The position numbers were made by a program, and so were the translations under genes. The notes under the pieces are model-generated. The model searched no databases and was not told the origin of the DNA. It saw nothing but the letters and a program-made list of their open reading frames with translations. Shown here piece after piece: positions 63,573 to 64,000 of a stretch of 64,000 nucleotides of DNA (position 1 is its first letter; each line of letters opens with the position of its first letter). The DNA comes from Vibrio rarus. Lineage in GTDB: Bacteria > Pseudomonadota > Gammaproteobacteria > Enterobacterales > Vibrionaceae. The stretch spans positions 1,488,001 to 1,552,000 of the forward strand of contig NZ_AP024900.1 in NCBI RefSeq assembly GCF_024347075.1, read 5' to 3'.

Positions 63573-64000
63573 TTACGAATGTGATTGGTCTGAAAAGCCC
63601 TCTAGGACCAATTTACCCCGGGCTTTTTGCGACTCTAGTAAAGCATGAGCACGCTTCAAATTGGTGGCATTAATGGCCCCGACCACCTCGCCTAATGTCG
63701 TTTGAATTTGTCCTGCATCAATCATCGACGCCACTTCCTGTAATATAAGGTGCTGCGCTTGCATATCTTCGGTTTCAAACATGGAGCGAGTATACATAAA
63801 CTCCCAATGCAAAGAGATGCTTTTGGCTTTTAAGGCGCGTATATCAAACGAGCTAGGATCATCAATTAATCCAAACTGCCCTTGTGGCTTAATGAGTTTC
63901 ATCACCTCTGGCATGTGTTGCTCGGTGTTATTCAAACTCACCACATAATCAATACAATCACACATGCCCAGTTGCTCACTCATACTGGCGTGATGGTCAA
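63573..64000 (-). CDS. Zinc-type alcohol dehydrogenase/quinone reductase family, C-terminal part
   Basis: Only the last ~142 codons are in the window; the frame is open to the right edge (…DHHASMSEQLGMCDCIDYVV). The segment is the end of the MDR nucleotide-binding domain and C-terminal catalytic lobe: LIKPQGQFGLIDDP, SISLHWEFMYTRSMFETEDM, GEVVGAINATNLKRAHALLE, KARGKLVLEGF. This fits the zinc-binding alcohol dehydrogenase family that includes E. coli YhdH-like and ZADH-type NADPH:quinone reductases. Substrate unknown. It converges on cydC. Confidence 0.82.
   Translation of the reverse strand, partial: DHHASMSEQLGMCDCIDYVVSLNNTEQHMPEVMKLIKPQGQFGLIDDPSSFDIRALKAKSISLHWEFMYTRSMFETEDMQAQHLILQEVASMIDAGQIQTTLGEVVGAINATNLKRAHALLESQKARGKLVLEGFSDQSHS

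Overview
The window looks like part of the main chromosome of a Vibrionaceae bacterium, most likely Vibrio. This rests on protein content (fumarase I, aspC, gyrA, nrdAB-yfaE, fadE/PsrA, nhaA, DUF2913, DUF3943, cydDC), on a candidate vrrA sRNA next to psrA-fadE, and on Vibrio-type integron attC sites. About 85-90% is coding. I found no tRNA, rRNA, CRISPR array, transposase or integrase.

Layout. 1-9.1 kb: ycjX-ycjF (cut by the window edge), class I fumarase, pabB, nudL, asnS and aspC. 9.1-18.5 kb: a small outer-membrane barrel, a cNMP/CBS/nucleotidyltransferase regulator coupled to a DnaQ-like exonuclease, yqfB, a BCCT osmolyte transporter, a TRAP transporter (dctP, dctQ, dctM) and an orphan type IV pilin. 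18.6-31.4 kb: a peptidoglycan 3-3 cross-link cluster (ycbL, mepK, ldtD), ribA, gyrA, ubiG and the aerobic ribonucleotide reductase operon nrdAB-yfaE behind a DnaA/NrdR-type control region. 31-39 kb: a CinA-like protein, DUF3943, psrA-fadE with its likely operator, vrrA with a sigmaE-type promoter, and nhaA with a perfect CRP-like palindrome just before its ribosome-binding site. 39-50 kb: an AttEFGH-like ABC system, an SDR/DUF2867 protein, DUF2913-bcr, rsuA, radD and rplY. 54.5-64 kb: DUF1289, a META lipoprotein, maeA-sanA, trxB-cydD-cydC and part of a zinc-type alcohol dehydrogenase.

The accessory part is 50.4-54.5 kb. Here about 4.1 kb sits in what was probably a shared terminator between the convergent genes rplY and DUF1289. 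A 28-bp segment containing half of that terminator is repeated at both edges. Inside are five attC-like sites, all in one orientation, separating six small cassettes: an orphan ORF, a YefM/RelE-type toxin-antitoxin pair, a Phd/ParE-type pair reversed relative to the array, a membrane/coiled-coil protein, a nucleotidyltransferase-fold protein and another orphan ORF. No integrase is present, so this fits a CALIN (cluster of attC sites lacking an integrase). In the membrane-protein cassette, two consecutive proline-rich mini-ORFs, each with its own ribosome-binding site, overlap the long reading frame, the first in a different frame. This is the least explained coding arrangement in the window.

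A second theme is a dispersed ~166-bp imperfectly palindromic repeat with termini related to ATACCAATC. There are three full copies, two half copies next to each other, and one ~46-bp palindrome resembling just the ends.
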